64,000 nucleotides of DNA from Stachybotrys elegans (Eukaryota; Ascomycota; Sordariomycetes; Hypocreales; Stachybotryaceae). Shown piece after piece: positions 24,150-35,318 of the stretch. The translations under genes and the position numbers were made by a program. The notes under the pieces are model-generated. The model had not been told where the DNA came from and did no database searches. It saw nothing but the letters and a program-made list of their open reading frames with translations. The stretch is from contig JAGPNK010000007.1 of assembly GCA_020746835.1 (NCBI GenBank), positions 372,001-436,000 of the forward strand, written 5' to 3'. Position 1 is the stretch's first letter, and each line of letters opens with the position of its first letter.

Positions 24150-27100
24150 TCACTTTTCGCTTGCCAAGTCTCTGTCTCGCAGGTCTTCGAAACTCTGCTG
24201 GCTCTCCATCCATACAACCGCTCGCCTCTTGGGGTCAATCTTCTTGACCCATATGTTGAAGTTCCCAGTGACGGGCCGATGGTCGCTAACTCGGACCTCG
24301 TGCCTGCGGTAGTCGAGCTGCTGGATTCGCCCGCGGCCACGGTACAGCACCCGGTCGCACCACGCAGGGCTCCGCCGTTTTTCGCTCGTGTCGTAGTTGT
24401 CTGTCCCCACGTCATACTTGTACGTGGGCGCAAACTGGATCGGCATCTCCTCAAAGGCACGCAAACGAAGCGTAGGGTTGCGTCGCCGTGCTACCAGCAG
24501 CTGGTCGCGGTCCAGAAGCTTGCCAAGGTTGTTATGCTTGACAGCCGTAACCACCGTGTCCCGAGACATGGTGTCTATGCGGTAGTTCAGGTCGCCGTTG
24601 AGGATGCACAGCTCGTGATCAAGAATCATGGAGCCGTCACCGCCACCCGTGTAGTTGTCCATTCGCGCCCCGACGTCACGCTCAGCTGTGAAGACGCTCG
24701 TCTCCAAAATCGCATTGGCATCGTTGTGGCGGGCGTTTGCTTGGCTCTGTCCGGCAGCTAGATGGCAGTTGACAAAGCAGAGAGACGAATCGTCCACCTG
24801 GAACCGAATCGCAACGGCTCCCTTGTTTCCGTACACACCTCCCATGCCTCGCTTAATCTCCACACCCTGGAGGTTCCGGATTCTCTCGCGGAGCGATGCT
24901 TTGACGAACACGCAGGTGAAGAGTCCAACCAGGGGTGCGGTGTGCAGGAGATGATACAGGTCGTCGGCAGGCATATAGTCATCGAGCGTCTTTAGCAAAA
25001 AGTCCCGCCAATCGCGGTATTGGTGGCTCATCTTTTCTTGGTCCGTACCCTCTGATTTCTTCTTGACCTTCAAGAACCGCTTGGCAGTGGCCGTCTTGTC
25101 CTCGAGATCCACTAGCTCTTGGAATCCAAAGATCAGAATATCAGGCGACCCGCTCGACTGTACAAGATCTTGGAAGAAGGTACCATCATTTCCAGAGTAA
25201 CGGAGACTGTGGGGTGTTGAGGCGCCGGCATTCCAGGTAAAGATGAGTGCTCGAATCTGGTCAAAGTCGCAGTACTTTTCGTCGTTATCCTTCATTTGGT
25301 CTTCCAGCCAGTCTTCCTCCAGCAGACCGTCCCATGGCTTGATCTTGTTGTCCGCACCCAAGGACACCACCTGGCAACGATCAAGCCGGAAAGCGCTCGC
25401 ATTGTCGGCTGCAATCTTGAGCACCGGATTATCGTGAGCGCGCCATTCCTTCTTCAGGGTCCAGGGTGCCTCGGCGACGTCGTAGACACATATGCTTCCG
25501 TTGGTGTACCCTGCCCAGATGTGCTGGCCAACTCCCGAAAGCGTGTTGATCTTCCACGAGCTGACATTGATTACCGTCTGGCATGAAAAATCCTCTGCCG
25601 AGTGCACGCTGACTTTGCCGTCGGCATGACCAAGGAAGACCTTATTAGGTTGAGAGCTTAGCTGAGTGCCAGCTGTAATCTCGCCAGCGCCCTCGACAAT
25701 CAGAGGTCGGAGAAGAACCTGGAAAGGCGTGCTGGCGTCGGGGGTTGGGGCCAGTATTCGAAGCTCCTTGCCCGTTGCGTACCACAGCTGGTCACCGACA
25801 ACCAAGGAAAACGTATGGCCTTTCGGGGCCTTGAAGGACTGAGACGGTCCATTATTCAGGCTGGGTACATAGTCCTTGTCGGGCCCCCAGACGAGGAGGT
25901 TGCCCATCTCATCCAGTGTCCACAGCTCGTTGAAATGGCGATGCATCCGGACAACCTCGCAACGCCCATGAACAATCCCCTTGCTCGGCGTGATGGTATG
26001 TGTACCAACATCGACCTCGAGGATTTCCCCCAGGTTGGTGCCGATCCATATTTTAGTACCTTCGTTGGCTGGGTCAGCCGCAGGTTTAAATGCAATTGCT
26101 GTTGCCTTGACACCCTCCGTATGTGACAGGCTCATCAAGAGCTCCCCGTCAACAATGTTCCAGAGGCGCGTCAAGTTCCCGCTCGTGCAGACTAGCTCTC
26201 CACATACATCGAATATGCGTGGCTCATACTTGGTCTGTATCTCATAGCATCCTTTCTTGATGAAAGGGGGGCGACGGTTGATCATGGAATCATCGGGGTA
26301 TGCAGTCACTTGCTCGGCGCCCTTGGCTGTCGTTTGAGGTCCTGTCGGATTGGCTGGCGGAAGCCCTGGTTTGGTGCTTGCGGAAACCGTGGATACCGGG
26401 GCGATGCGGAATTCGGGAGGAGCGCGATCTGAGGTCCGATCTATCGTCTTAGAGCGGGGATGAACTCTGGTGGGCGGAGGTGGCATTTGGGTAGTGGCAG
26501 GATTCGAGCTGATCCTTTTGCCAGTTACAGGAGGAGGTTCAGAGCTTTGCACGCCTGCAGCAGCTGGCCGAGGCGGTGCTGCTGTAGCTACCTCACCTGT
26601 CATTCTTCGTGTAGGTGGAGGAATACCAATAGTCTGTGTTCGAACAGGCATTGATGGTCGCCGCTCGTCTGTATGGAAGTGAGCCGCCTGGGCCTTCCCG
26701 AAAACTTGGTCCTCGACTTCCCTCTCCCTTCTTTTATTTGCGACAGCATGGTGTACAGGAGGCGGTTCAAAGGCAGTCTCAACATGCGAGTTGGGCCGCA
26801 CGGTTTGCGGATGGAAGCTCTGGGGCCTGGGCCTCGTAGGAAGCTGGGGCGGTTCCTCATCGTCTGCATTGACGGGACTGTTTTGAAGGGATGACGCTAC
26901 AAGAGGTCCGTCTCTTGCTGTGGTATCGGCTCTTAGAGGTTTGTTTGCGGGAATACGAGGTTTGCTGTTGCGAGGAGCTGGAGGTGGCGGTGGCGTCTTG
27001 ACCTCTCGAAGCAGCTCTCCCGATCGCCTCGGGGGAGGTGGTGAGGGTGGCTGCGATGAGGTGAGCCGTGGGGATCGAGGCGAAGGCACAGGCTGGCTTG

Positions 27101-27717
27101 GTGTGAGTGGTCGAGCAGGAATTCGAAATGGCTTCGGGGATGCTGCAGGCGAGTCGACGGCAAGAGAGTCAGGGTTGAGGAAGGGAGACTGGTCTCCACC
27201 AGGAGCATTGGTGATCTTGCCACGAGGAGGAGATTGCGGCGGCTGGACGGTAACTGCTGGAGCCTTAGAGGATAGGTTGAGTGATTTGATTGGAGGCGTG
27301 GGACGTGTAGAAGGAGAACGTGGTATAGGATCGTGATCGGGAGGAAGCCCCGGCGTGGGCATCGGGCTCTGAACGGGGGGCTTGTTGATGACGGGCCGTG
27401 TAGCTGGAATTGTCGGGCGACCACGTTCCTGCGTGCCGGTATGGGTGCGGACTAGAGGTGGGACGGGCGTAGATGGCTCTTGAGATTTGAAGTCTCGTAG
27501 CTTGTCTGGCTTCGGTCCAGGGGAAATGTTTCGTGAGGGGGGTTGCTGAGGGGCATCCTGGCCCTTGTTCATATTCTCGAAGCGGGCGAGGAGAGAGGAG
27601 ACGGGTTTCTAGAGCATGTTAGCTGATGCAGAGAGACCGAGGAACCAAAGGCAAACGCACGAGAGAGGAGCCATCAGGCCCGTCACCCTCGGGGCGATCT
27701 TGGGTGGTTGAAGGCAT
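24150..27717 (-). CDS. Inositol-polyphosphate 5-phosphatase with WD40-like domain
   Basis: Predicted 1171-residue protein from a 57-bp first exon (27717-27661), a 52-bp intron (GTGCGT, CTAAC branch, CTAG) and one long exon (27608-24150). The first exon supplies 19 residues that run into KPVSSLLARFENMNKG. Such enzymes remove the 5-phosphate from PI(4,5)P2 or soluble inositol phosphates. Residues 1-460 are Pro/Ser-rich and disordered, with many SH3-ligand-like PxxP stretches. Residues 470-785 look like degenerate WD40 blades (VCTSGNLTRLWNIV, GQHIWAGYTNGSICVYD). Residues 807-1137 are the catalytic domain: FTWNAGAS, FGFQELVDL, GNKGAVAIRF, NCHLAAGQ, LNGDLNYRID, FAPTYKYD, SPAWCDRVLY and SDHRPV, the complete metal-binding and catalytic set. 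The combination resembles WD40-bearing 5-phosphatases. Being next to the Sec14-like gene on the same strand is suggestive only. Confidence 0.92.
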
Positions 27718-29026
27718 GGTGATGGATGGATGGCTAAGGACGGCGGGGCTTGTGTTGAGTATGCCTCCCCATTACGACGGCGACGCCTGGCTCGCCTGAT
27801 CTGTGGGCATGGACCTGTGCCAGAAGCACAACGGCGACAAAGATCCGACTCTGACCAAACGTGCTGCAACTCGGGATATCGTGGAGGGGCGTAAATGGTT
27901 GGCGGCCAAGGGGGGGGCCCGAATTCTGGGATTGAGGCTTGTCTGCCAGTAGAAATAAGGTTGTACAAGCTCGAGCTTGGGCTGGCTTTGGGCTTGGCGA
28001 AGGCCCGTCGGGGATATTTTCCCTGGGATGTGAATGACGAATCTGTGTGCTCGTGTGCGACGTCGCAAGCAGCCCAGTGCCTGGGGCGTGAATGGATGGG
28101 TAGATGCAGTTGAGATGCAGGCAGGGAAAAACAAAGCCGACCTAACAAGATGGCGAGGCTCAGGGACAGCTTTTGGCTGGCTGGGCATTGACATTGGCAT
28201 TGGAGCATGACAAAGGCGTTGCCTTGTGTTGCGCGTCTCCCAATTTCCACCTTGGCCCAGCGACGTGGCAGGTCCATCCAAGTACCTTCCCCGCCGGATT
28301 AGCGTGACGAGCTACCTGCAGAGGCGGTCCCTGTACCGACTCAACAAGCGGGACCAGGATGTGATGCTTTTCTGGTCAGACTCGAAGGAATAGCAGTGAT
28401 CAATTAATGCTTATCACAGGTAAGAGGGATACAAGGTTAATTTCCTTCTCATGCTAATGCCGTCACCGAGAGGTTGGAAACTATGCCCATCTTGAATTGC
28501 ATGTATTGCCAGTACATGCACCATTCTCAGCCAAGCTCCTTTTCCCTTTTGGCTTGTAACTATGTCATTGCCCAAGTTAGGCGCCTGCAAGTGCCGCCGC
28601 TCCCCCTGTTGGTGCCTGTGTCAGCCGGTGCGCACAAATATGAAACCCAGTGTGATGGACACGGCTATACGAGCTCAAGTGCCGCAAGTGCAACGGGGCT
28701 GAGCCTTGTATAGGTCATCCACAAGGTAGCGCAGCACACCAACAAGCAAGAGGCCTTTGTGCATCGTATTTCTGGGTACCAACTCCGGGCTTGGCGGGAG
28801 TCTCCGTGCCTGCTGGTTGCTCTCCAAGTGCCCGTTACCGTTTGGGTCTAGCGCCCGGCATGGAAGAATGTAGATGGAAGCCTTCTGTGATAGGCCAATC
28901 ACAGCGTCCCCGGTTTATTTCACTGTCAACCTTGAACTGGCAGCGTAGGTTTGACCATTCGTTATTCTTCAACAGCAACATACCAACCTCTGTCCCACCT
29001 CTATTCAAAATTCGCAAACTGACAAG
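27718..29026. other. 1.3-kb divergent intergenic region
   Basis: This separates the 5-phosphatase (minus) from the small membrane-protein gene (plus), so both promoters lie here. The frames on the minus strand at 27609-28281 show no family features and probably derive from the 5-phosphatase leader. No RNA gene is recognised. Confidence 0.5.
28895..28901 (+). promoter_or_regulatory. CCAAT box upstream of the small membrane-protein gene
   Basis: CCAATCA lies about 130 bp before the ATG at 29027, the usual distance for a site of the fungal CCAAT-binding (HAP) complex. That complex controls many mitochondrial genes, which fits the tentative location of the product. It is a short motif and could be chance. 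Confidence 0.35.
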
Positions 29027-29552
29027 ATGAACACGGTATGTTTCTCTGCTCGCATAACGCAAAGCCATCCTACTCACTCGCTCCTAGGTCAAGTCTTTCT
29101 GGTATGCACCGAGCCGCCAACCATCCCCCGAAAGCATGCGCTGACCCAACACCACCAGGCTCGGCTGGGGCGCGCTCTGCGTTGGTAAGAAGCTCACGGC
29201 CTCGCCCCCTTTTCGAAAATAGGAACCGCCCGCTGACCGCATGGCCCGCGCCTCAACAGCTGGCGTCGGATCCTTCATCGCCGCCAAGCGAGAAATCGAC
29301 GCCGACCGCCGCAAGAAGCTCGAAGAGCAGCGCGAGCGCAAGCGCATGCAGACCGCCATGGAGTCCGACTTCCACGGCTACTCCAAGGAGCCCGCCAGGA
29401 CCGACAACGCCGGCTCCCCGAGCCAGGAGGCAGGCGGGGATCCAGCGCCGACACGACATGCTCCCGCGACAGAGTCGGACCGCATCCGCGAGAAGAGCAA
29501 ATTCGAACCCGACGTGCCGTTACGAGTACGGTCCGGGGACCGCTTCTCCTGA
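29027..29552 (+). CDS. Small membrane protein, DUF4748-like, with micro-exons
   Basis: Predicted 113-residue protein assembled from four coding exons: 29027-29035 (9 nt), 29088-29101 (14 nt), 29159-29184 (26 nt) and 29260-29552. Donors are GTATGT, GTATGC and GTAAGA; acceptors are CTAG, CCAG and ACAG. The AG at 29222 is rejected for the third intron because it leads to an in-frame stop after four codons. The assembled N-terminus is MNTVKSFWLGWGALCVAGVG: a short hydrophobic, probably membrane-spanning segment, then a long basic helix (KREIDADRRKKLEEQRER) and a polar tail. This order matches small fungal mitochondrial-type proteins that I recall as DUF4748; the family name is from memory. Function is unknown. 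A CCAAT box lies upstream. The reconstruction depends on conserved-looking sequence emerging across three tiny exons. Confidence 0.75.
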
Positions 29553-30151
29553 TACCAACGAAGCGGCGGCGAGGAAGCTACGTAGCGGGGGTATATACTG
29601 GCGGCCTTTGTACGATGGGGTCTGTTTACTACTACTATTATTATTACTGTCTACTGCACGATACGCTGGTAGAATTAGACATAATGACTGAAAATGCCAC
29701 TCACGAAAAAGCATGTTGTTGTGTTGCTGCGAGATATTCCGCTCGTCTCCAAAATAATCGTACGATAATGCTGGCCAGCGCTCGGTTAGTCGCAACGCAA
29801 TTCCACGCCGGACCGGATTTGACATGTGCTCGAATCCCGCATCAATGGATAGCTGATAGCCTTCCCTGCTGTGCAGTTACTGTACATCACTAGAATACAA
29901 TACAATGAATGTCTGTTCATGATCTCATCGTGTCTCCTCCAACAGCTCGTCCCTTATCGATACGGTGATCGTCGCACATTCCTACCCCACGTGGCGCAGT
30001 GTGGCTGTTGGTGGCGCTGAGAACCTACGGCCAAGCTCTCCCCTGCATTAGATTTCCAGATGCTCAAAATTCGAGGCCAGACTCCTTCACTGCGCAACAC
30101 CTCATCAACTCAGAACCACCACACTCTCGCCCGCCCAGCGCCTCGCCAGCC
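29553..30151. other. Intergenic between two plus-strand genes
   Basis: These 599 bases hold the 3' region of the small membrane-protein gene, with a TAC/TAT-rich patch at 29630-29650, and the promoter and leader of the CID-domain gene. The sequence just before the ATG is CA- and CT-rich. A GCTCGAATCCC word at about 29827 was examined as a tRNA B box and rejected. Confidence 0.5.
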
Positions 30152-31775
30152 ATGGCTGCGCCCGAACTCGCCATCGCCAAGGCCGCCCTGTCCGCGAGCC
30201 TCTTCCGCTCCGATCCCACGTCCCTCAGCCGCCCAGCCGTCGACGCGCTGTTCCCTCTGCTGTCCTCCACGCTCGTCCAGTGCTCGCGCCCCAACGTCCA
30301 GGTTTGCTCCATTGCTTGATCTGCCCAATCCACCCAATCCACCCGTCCGTCTTCTTCTCGTGTTGTGTGCAGGTGCACTTACAAGACTTTTCGTGTTCGC
30401 TCGCGCGCAGAAATCCAGGGCTTGGATCGCGCAAAACGTTGCGCACTCGACCACCCGTACCGCCGCCCTGGCCAAGTACTTGCTCGCCCTCTCCAAGAAC
30501 CAGCAGGATGACGGCACGCGACCCAGCGTGAAGCGCAGGAGGCTGCACATCCTCTACCTCCTCAACGATGTCCTCTTTCACGCAGTCACCGGCAGTGGTG
30601 ATGCTCACACTGCCCGCGCGCTGGAACCCATGCTGCCTATGCTTGTAGCCAGCGCCGCCGCGTTCGACAAGTGTCCGAAACATGTTAGGAAGCTGCAGGA
30701 TCTGGTTGCTCTATGGGAGGAGAAGAAATACTTCCCAGACGAAGTTGTTTCTCAGCTGAAAGATGCCATTGTCGGCGGGCCAAGCAACCCATCTACCTTG
30801 GACCTGCAGCCCTCCGCTGCCTCCATAAAGCTCGCTCGCGATGCGCCATACCTTCTCCCCTCATTCCACGGCGACACATCCACGCCCTGGTATGATCTCC
30901 CCGCAGCCACCTGGCTCCCGCACCTCACCCCCAATTCCACGAAGCCCATGTTCCCCGACCTCATCCGCCCTATCCAACTCGCACCTGGACCAGCCGACAA
31001 AGCTCTTACTTCGGCGGTGCAGAACCTGCTCGCCGACGTGGACAAGATCTTCTCCCGAGAAGTGAAGCTGGATGAAGATGAGCAAGTCGATATTGACGAG
31101 TTGGGTGAGAGGGTTATCCTGGACGAGATCACGGGCGAGGCCGTCGGCGGTGACACGTACTACGGCTGGTCTCGCCAGTTCTGCGCCAAAATGAAGGAGC
31201 GGGCCAGGAAATCCGCCGCGCCAGCCTCGCCCCGGGGCCGCTCGCGATCAAGGTCAGGTAGCCCTAGTTTCAACAGCGTATCACCTCCGGCCATTAAGCG
31301 ACGCAGGCTCTCCGAGTCCAGGAGCCGAAGCCGAAACCGAAGTCCTGATCGCCGGCGGGAGAGGTCATACAGTCGGAGTCGCAGTCGTGACCGCCGCCGT
31401 TCATACAGCAGGTCACGATCGCCGCCCGCAGCCATAGGCTTCCAGTCGCGGTCTGTTGACGACCACAGAACACCCTCCAACCAGCCATACCCTCCCCCTC
31501 CGCACAACATGCCCCCAATGCCTCCCGCAGGCGCCTTTCAACATCACCCTCCCCCATCAGGATACACTGGACCTTGGCCGCCGCCTCCTCCTCCTCCCAT
31601 GGGTGGCCCTCAGGGGAATTGGTTCCCTAATCCGGGGATGATGCCCCCTCATATAATGCCTGGCTGGATCCCGCCCCCGCCACCTCCCGTCCCTCAACCC
31701 GACCAGTATGGATACAGCCGAGGAAATGGCGGATTCCGAGGACGAGGGAGGGGAGGCTACGGTCGTGGATATTGA
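30152..31775 (+). CDS. CID-domain, RS-rich RNA-processing protein (CHERP-like)
   Basis: Predicted 504-residue protein from two exons (30152-30301, 30411-31775). The 109-bp intron runs from GTTTGC to GCGCAG. An AG at 30371-30372 also exists but would break the frame; the one at 30409-30410 joins NVQ to KSRAWIAQNV. The N-terminal 170 residues form a CTD-interacting domain of stacked helices (KYLLALSK, RRRLHILYLLNDVLFHA, KHVRKLQDLVALWEEKKYF). CIDs bind the phosphorylated C-terminal tail of RNA polymerase II and couple transcription to RNA processing. Residues about 320-390 are Arg-Ser dipeptides typical of splicing factors. Residues 395-490 are Pro-rich, and the C-terminus ends in RGG-like repeats (GFRGRGRGGYGRGY). 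This order resembles CHERP-type proteins, though I see no SURP module. Action is expected in the nucleus. Confidence 0.85.
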
Positions 31776-33021
31776 GAAAGATGGACGACATGAGCTTGGG
31801 TTGGGAAGGGGTTCTTGTTTATGAGATGCAGACGTGTCATGATAGCAGTGTTAGAGAATATACCACAAATCATCGAGCTCAGTACTGCGAGCTTAGTTAA
31901 CGAGCAGAGCAAATATCTTCTCTCATGTGAGTCGAGCCCGAGCCGAAGCCTTGCTATCAACTTCAAAAGACACAAAAGTCGCGACTAGTATGGCGGCTTT
32001 GGGCGGTACATAGCAACTATATGAGAGGCCAAAGAAGTGCGCGAGCAACTCGCGCTGCACACTGACCAGTCGCTCGTGCTATTCTACGGCCCTATGCCAC
32101 CTGACGCATCCAACTATCTTTTGAGTAGGAAATCCCACGTCTTTACTGTTTGCCCATAATTGATTGTATATCAGTCGACGAGGAAGGGCAGAGATGCAAA
32201 GCACAACCCCTCCAAATATATTATCACGTCTACAGACACATCAAGCACACAATACTGAACTGATCAAAATAGTCTATCCGATTTTGACTTTTTGAAGTCT
32301 GCTCATCATCATCTACATCCTGCAAAGGGGGAGAAAAGAGAAGGGGCCCTGTTATCATCCGACGCAAAGACAGACATCCTCCTTGAACAATGGGGGAAGA
32401 GGAAAAGAGTTTGGGGTAGAAGAGGAGAGCATGAGCCGCGAGCTATTTCCCCATGCGCCTAGCCTCGGAAGCTCTCAGGTCTGGTTGGGAGCAGTTGTGA
32501 AAAGTGGAGGGCAACAAGGGGAAAACAAAGGACGAAGGCGTGCGAAACCATGGAAAAGTTGTTGTCGACACAATTACTTCTCCCGTTTTCTAGAGAAAGA
32601 AGGAAGAGGCGAGCATTAACTCGGGAACCAAAATATAGAGCATGAGAAAGTTGCGGTGGAAGAGAACCAATGGCTCAGCCATGAGAGATGGATGAATCCT
32701 AGCTATGCGTGTTCATCACATCCATCTCACCCGCGGCTGTGGAAAGTCCAGAAACAGTGCGTACGCGGGCAACGTCGCAGCCGTCACCCGCAGACCCTTT
32801 TATCAAAAAGCTTGCCGAGTGAGGAAAAAAATTGCCTGATCCCATTGCCCTTATCAGCCCATCCGACGATGCCAGGTGGCTCGAAACATAGGAGGACACG
32901 TATTCTGGTCGACCAGGACGAAAGGCTCTTGCATGAAACAGGTGTAGAAATTTCTCGCAGGCCAGCATCTGCCAATACAATTGAATATTTAAAAGAAAAA
33001 AGGTGGTCGGTCGAGAGCTTC
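31776..33021. other. 1.25-kb intergenic region between convergent genes
   Basis: This is the 3' flank of the CID gene and of rts1. The sequence is of moderate AT content. No coding frame has support; the longest is about 149 codons and lacks features. No tRNA or repeat was identified. Confidence 0.5.
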
Positions 33022-35318
33022 TCATCGGCTTCGAGCGGAGCCGACCGAATTTTGCCTCTCGTGGGCACCTGGGCGACGGCCGGCGGGATCCTGAAGTTTC
33101 AGTGAGTCCAAGCGCTTCTGGTTGTCTTCAGTGACGGGATCAACCTCATCAAGTCGGGGTAGCACTGCAGCGGTAGCGCGGGGAGCATCCACGCCCGAGG
33201 CCAGCCTTTGCTGATTTGCCTTCTCGCCCAAGGCGGCCCACTTCCTTTCCCTCAAGGCTTCTCTTGCGGCGGCACTGTTCTGCTGTTCCGTGTAGTCATG
33301 CGAGCAGTCGTCGAACAGCTGAGGGTTGATCTCCATGAAGAGCTTCATGGCGTTGTAGACCATGCCGTGGATTGTCCTGGTTTCATTAGCATCGGCCCGG
33401 GCTGACATCGTTCATGGTTGGCATACCTGTTCCAGTGGCCCTTGGAGTTCTCGTAGAGAGGTGCAAACATGATGGGGAGGATGATTTCCACGTTGTCGCT
33501 GACGAGGTTGCAAAAGTATTCGTTGTTCCAGAAGTACAATGCACGCTCCGCGACCTGGAAATGCGGGCTGGCGACTGACTTAGCCAGCTGGTGGAAGAGA
33601 GGCTCCTGCACCTTGGCAAACTCGGCGGGGTCCATAACTTCGAAGATATCCTCCACTTCGTTGAGGAACATGACCTCCTTGGTGCTGTTGACCTTGGGCC
33701 AGTAGCGCAAGAGTCCGAGGACAACCTGTCTGGGTTAGCCATGCTGCGAGCGACGCTGGGGCGGCTGGATTACATACATCCTCGGTAAGGGAGGCGTCCT
33801 TTTCTAGGAACTGAACAATGCAGTATGCGAGCTGAGGGTGGTACATGCTCAGGCTCTTAGGCTTGTGGAGTGGTAGTAGTACGCGGGTCAAGAAGATCTT
33901 GTGCTCCTCCTTCAAAGGCAGGGCAAAGCCGTTGATGATGGAGCCAAGAATCTCCAGCAGCTCAGCGATACCGTTGAAACGCTCCGTCTCATACGTGAAT
34001 TGGAAGAAGACGTTGTTGATAGATCGACGAATAAAGGATCGGAGGTTGAGAAACTTTCCATAGATCCGATGAAGGGTCGTCTTCAAGAAGTCTCGCTCAC
34101 GAGGGTCTTCGGAATCGAACAGCTCGAGCAGCTGAAGGACGAAGCTGTGGTCAATGTAGGCCTTGGCAATGTTGGTGTTGAAATCTTGGCTCTCGATGAA
34201 GCGCAGGAAGAACTCATAGACGACTTGGATATGAGGCCATGCCACCTCGAGCACCGGCTCATCCTCCTCCGGGTCGAACGCTTCGCCTTGAGGGTTCATA
34301 GGCGGGGGGATAGGTCGGAACAGGTTCTTGGCGAACATGTCCACGACTCGCGGGTACATTGGTTCCGTAATGACTTGTCTGTTATTAGCCACGTAGTCGA
34401 GCAGCTCATGCAGGGCGAGTCGCTTGATCTCCTTGGACTTCATGTCACCGCTCGCGTCGTTAAAGTCGAAGATGACATTGCACTGGTCAATCTTTTCCAT
34501 GAAGAGATCCTGTCGTCGGTTCGGGGGCACCTCGTGGAACCCGGGCAGCTTGTCGAGCTCCCTGTGCGCCGAGATGTCGAAGCGAGATGAGTGTTGTCGG
34601 CGAGGTGTTCGCAGACCTTCAGGGATGGCGTCGCGGTTGTCAATTCCGCGGTGGATGAGGAGGGACTTCTGGCCAGCCTTTGGGGGGGCTAGGTCGTGAG
34701 GCATAGTCTCGGCCGCTCCCGGAGGGGGGACATGCTGAGAGGCATTTCAGCTTTCCTGCAAAGATGAGGGGGACAGAGGACGTGGGGCGAATAGACTTAC
34801 GCCAGGAGTCGGGCTGATGACCACGGTCGGGGGCAATCGTGGGTTGGAGCTGCTGCCCTTGGGGCTGGCGGCATTCCCCATGCCTCCAAAGCGATCAGAA
34901 GCCTCGCCAGGCTGGGCGGCGTTTGTCAAGCCCGCAGGCTGACCAGGCGCTCCGTGGTCTCCCCCATGGCCGCCAGCGTTCGAGGGAAGCGACTTATTGC
35001 GACCATCGGTGAGGTTGGACGAAGAGGAAGTAGGCGTCAGCGTGGGCGATTGGTTCGAGTCTCGGGAGGAGGGCGAGGCAGTGCCATCCTTGTTATCCTT
35101 GTTTTTCTTGTTGCCTTTGGTCTGGTCGCCTCTGCCTCGGGAGAGCTGCTGAGGAGAGGACAGTTAGCAGAGCGATGATACAGGAGAAGGGAGCGCGACG
35201 GGGGATGATGTGGGAGAGTAGGGCCGTGGCCACGGGCGTAGCTGTGATGGGTCCTAGGATGGAGGGATGGACTCACACTTCTCAACTTTCCGCTGATCGA
35301 TTTCATTGTGCTCGACAT
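33022..35318 (-). CDS. rts1: Protein phosphatase 2A B56 regulatory subunit (Rts1)
   Basis: Predicted 666-residue protein from five exons: 35318-35277, 35148-34801, 34734-33778, 33725-33427, 33376-33022. Introns are 128, 66, 52, 50 bp with consensus ends. B56 subunits direct PP2A to substrates in mitosis, septation and stress responses. The first exon encodes [14 protein letters not shown]; residues 15-130 are Ser/Gly/Asn-rich and disordered. The B56 HEAT-like domain covers about residues 190-600 with [72 protein letters not shown] and [14 protein letters not shown]. Exon junctions fall within these conserved stretches, which supports the model. Exon 2 begins at a tandem CAGCAG acceptor, so one Gln is optional. 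The gene is divergent from tfc1. Confidence 0.94.

Noticed and set aside
29815..29850. Possible tRNA B box (GCTCGAATCCC)
   Set aside because: No matching A box at the right distance, and the T-stem would contain mismatches at two or more of five pairs.
30373..30410. Earlier splice acceptor (AG at 30371-30372) in the CID gene
   Set aside because: Its use shifts the frame and destroys the conserved CID helix. The AG at 30409-30410 keeps frame and restores it.
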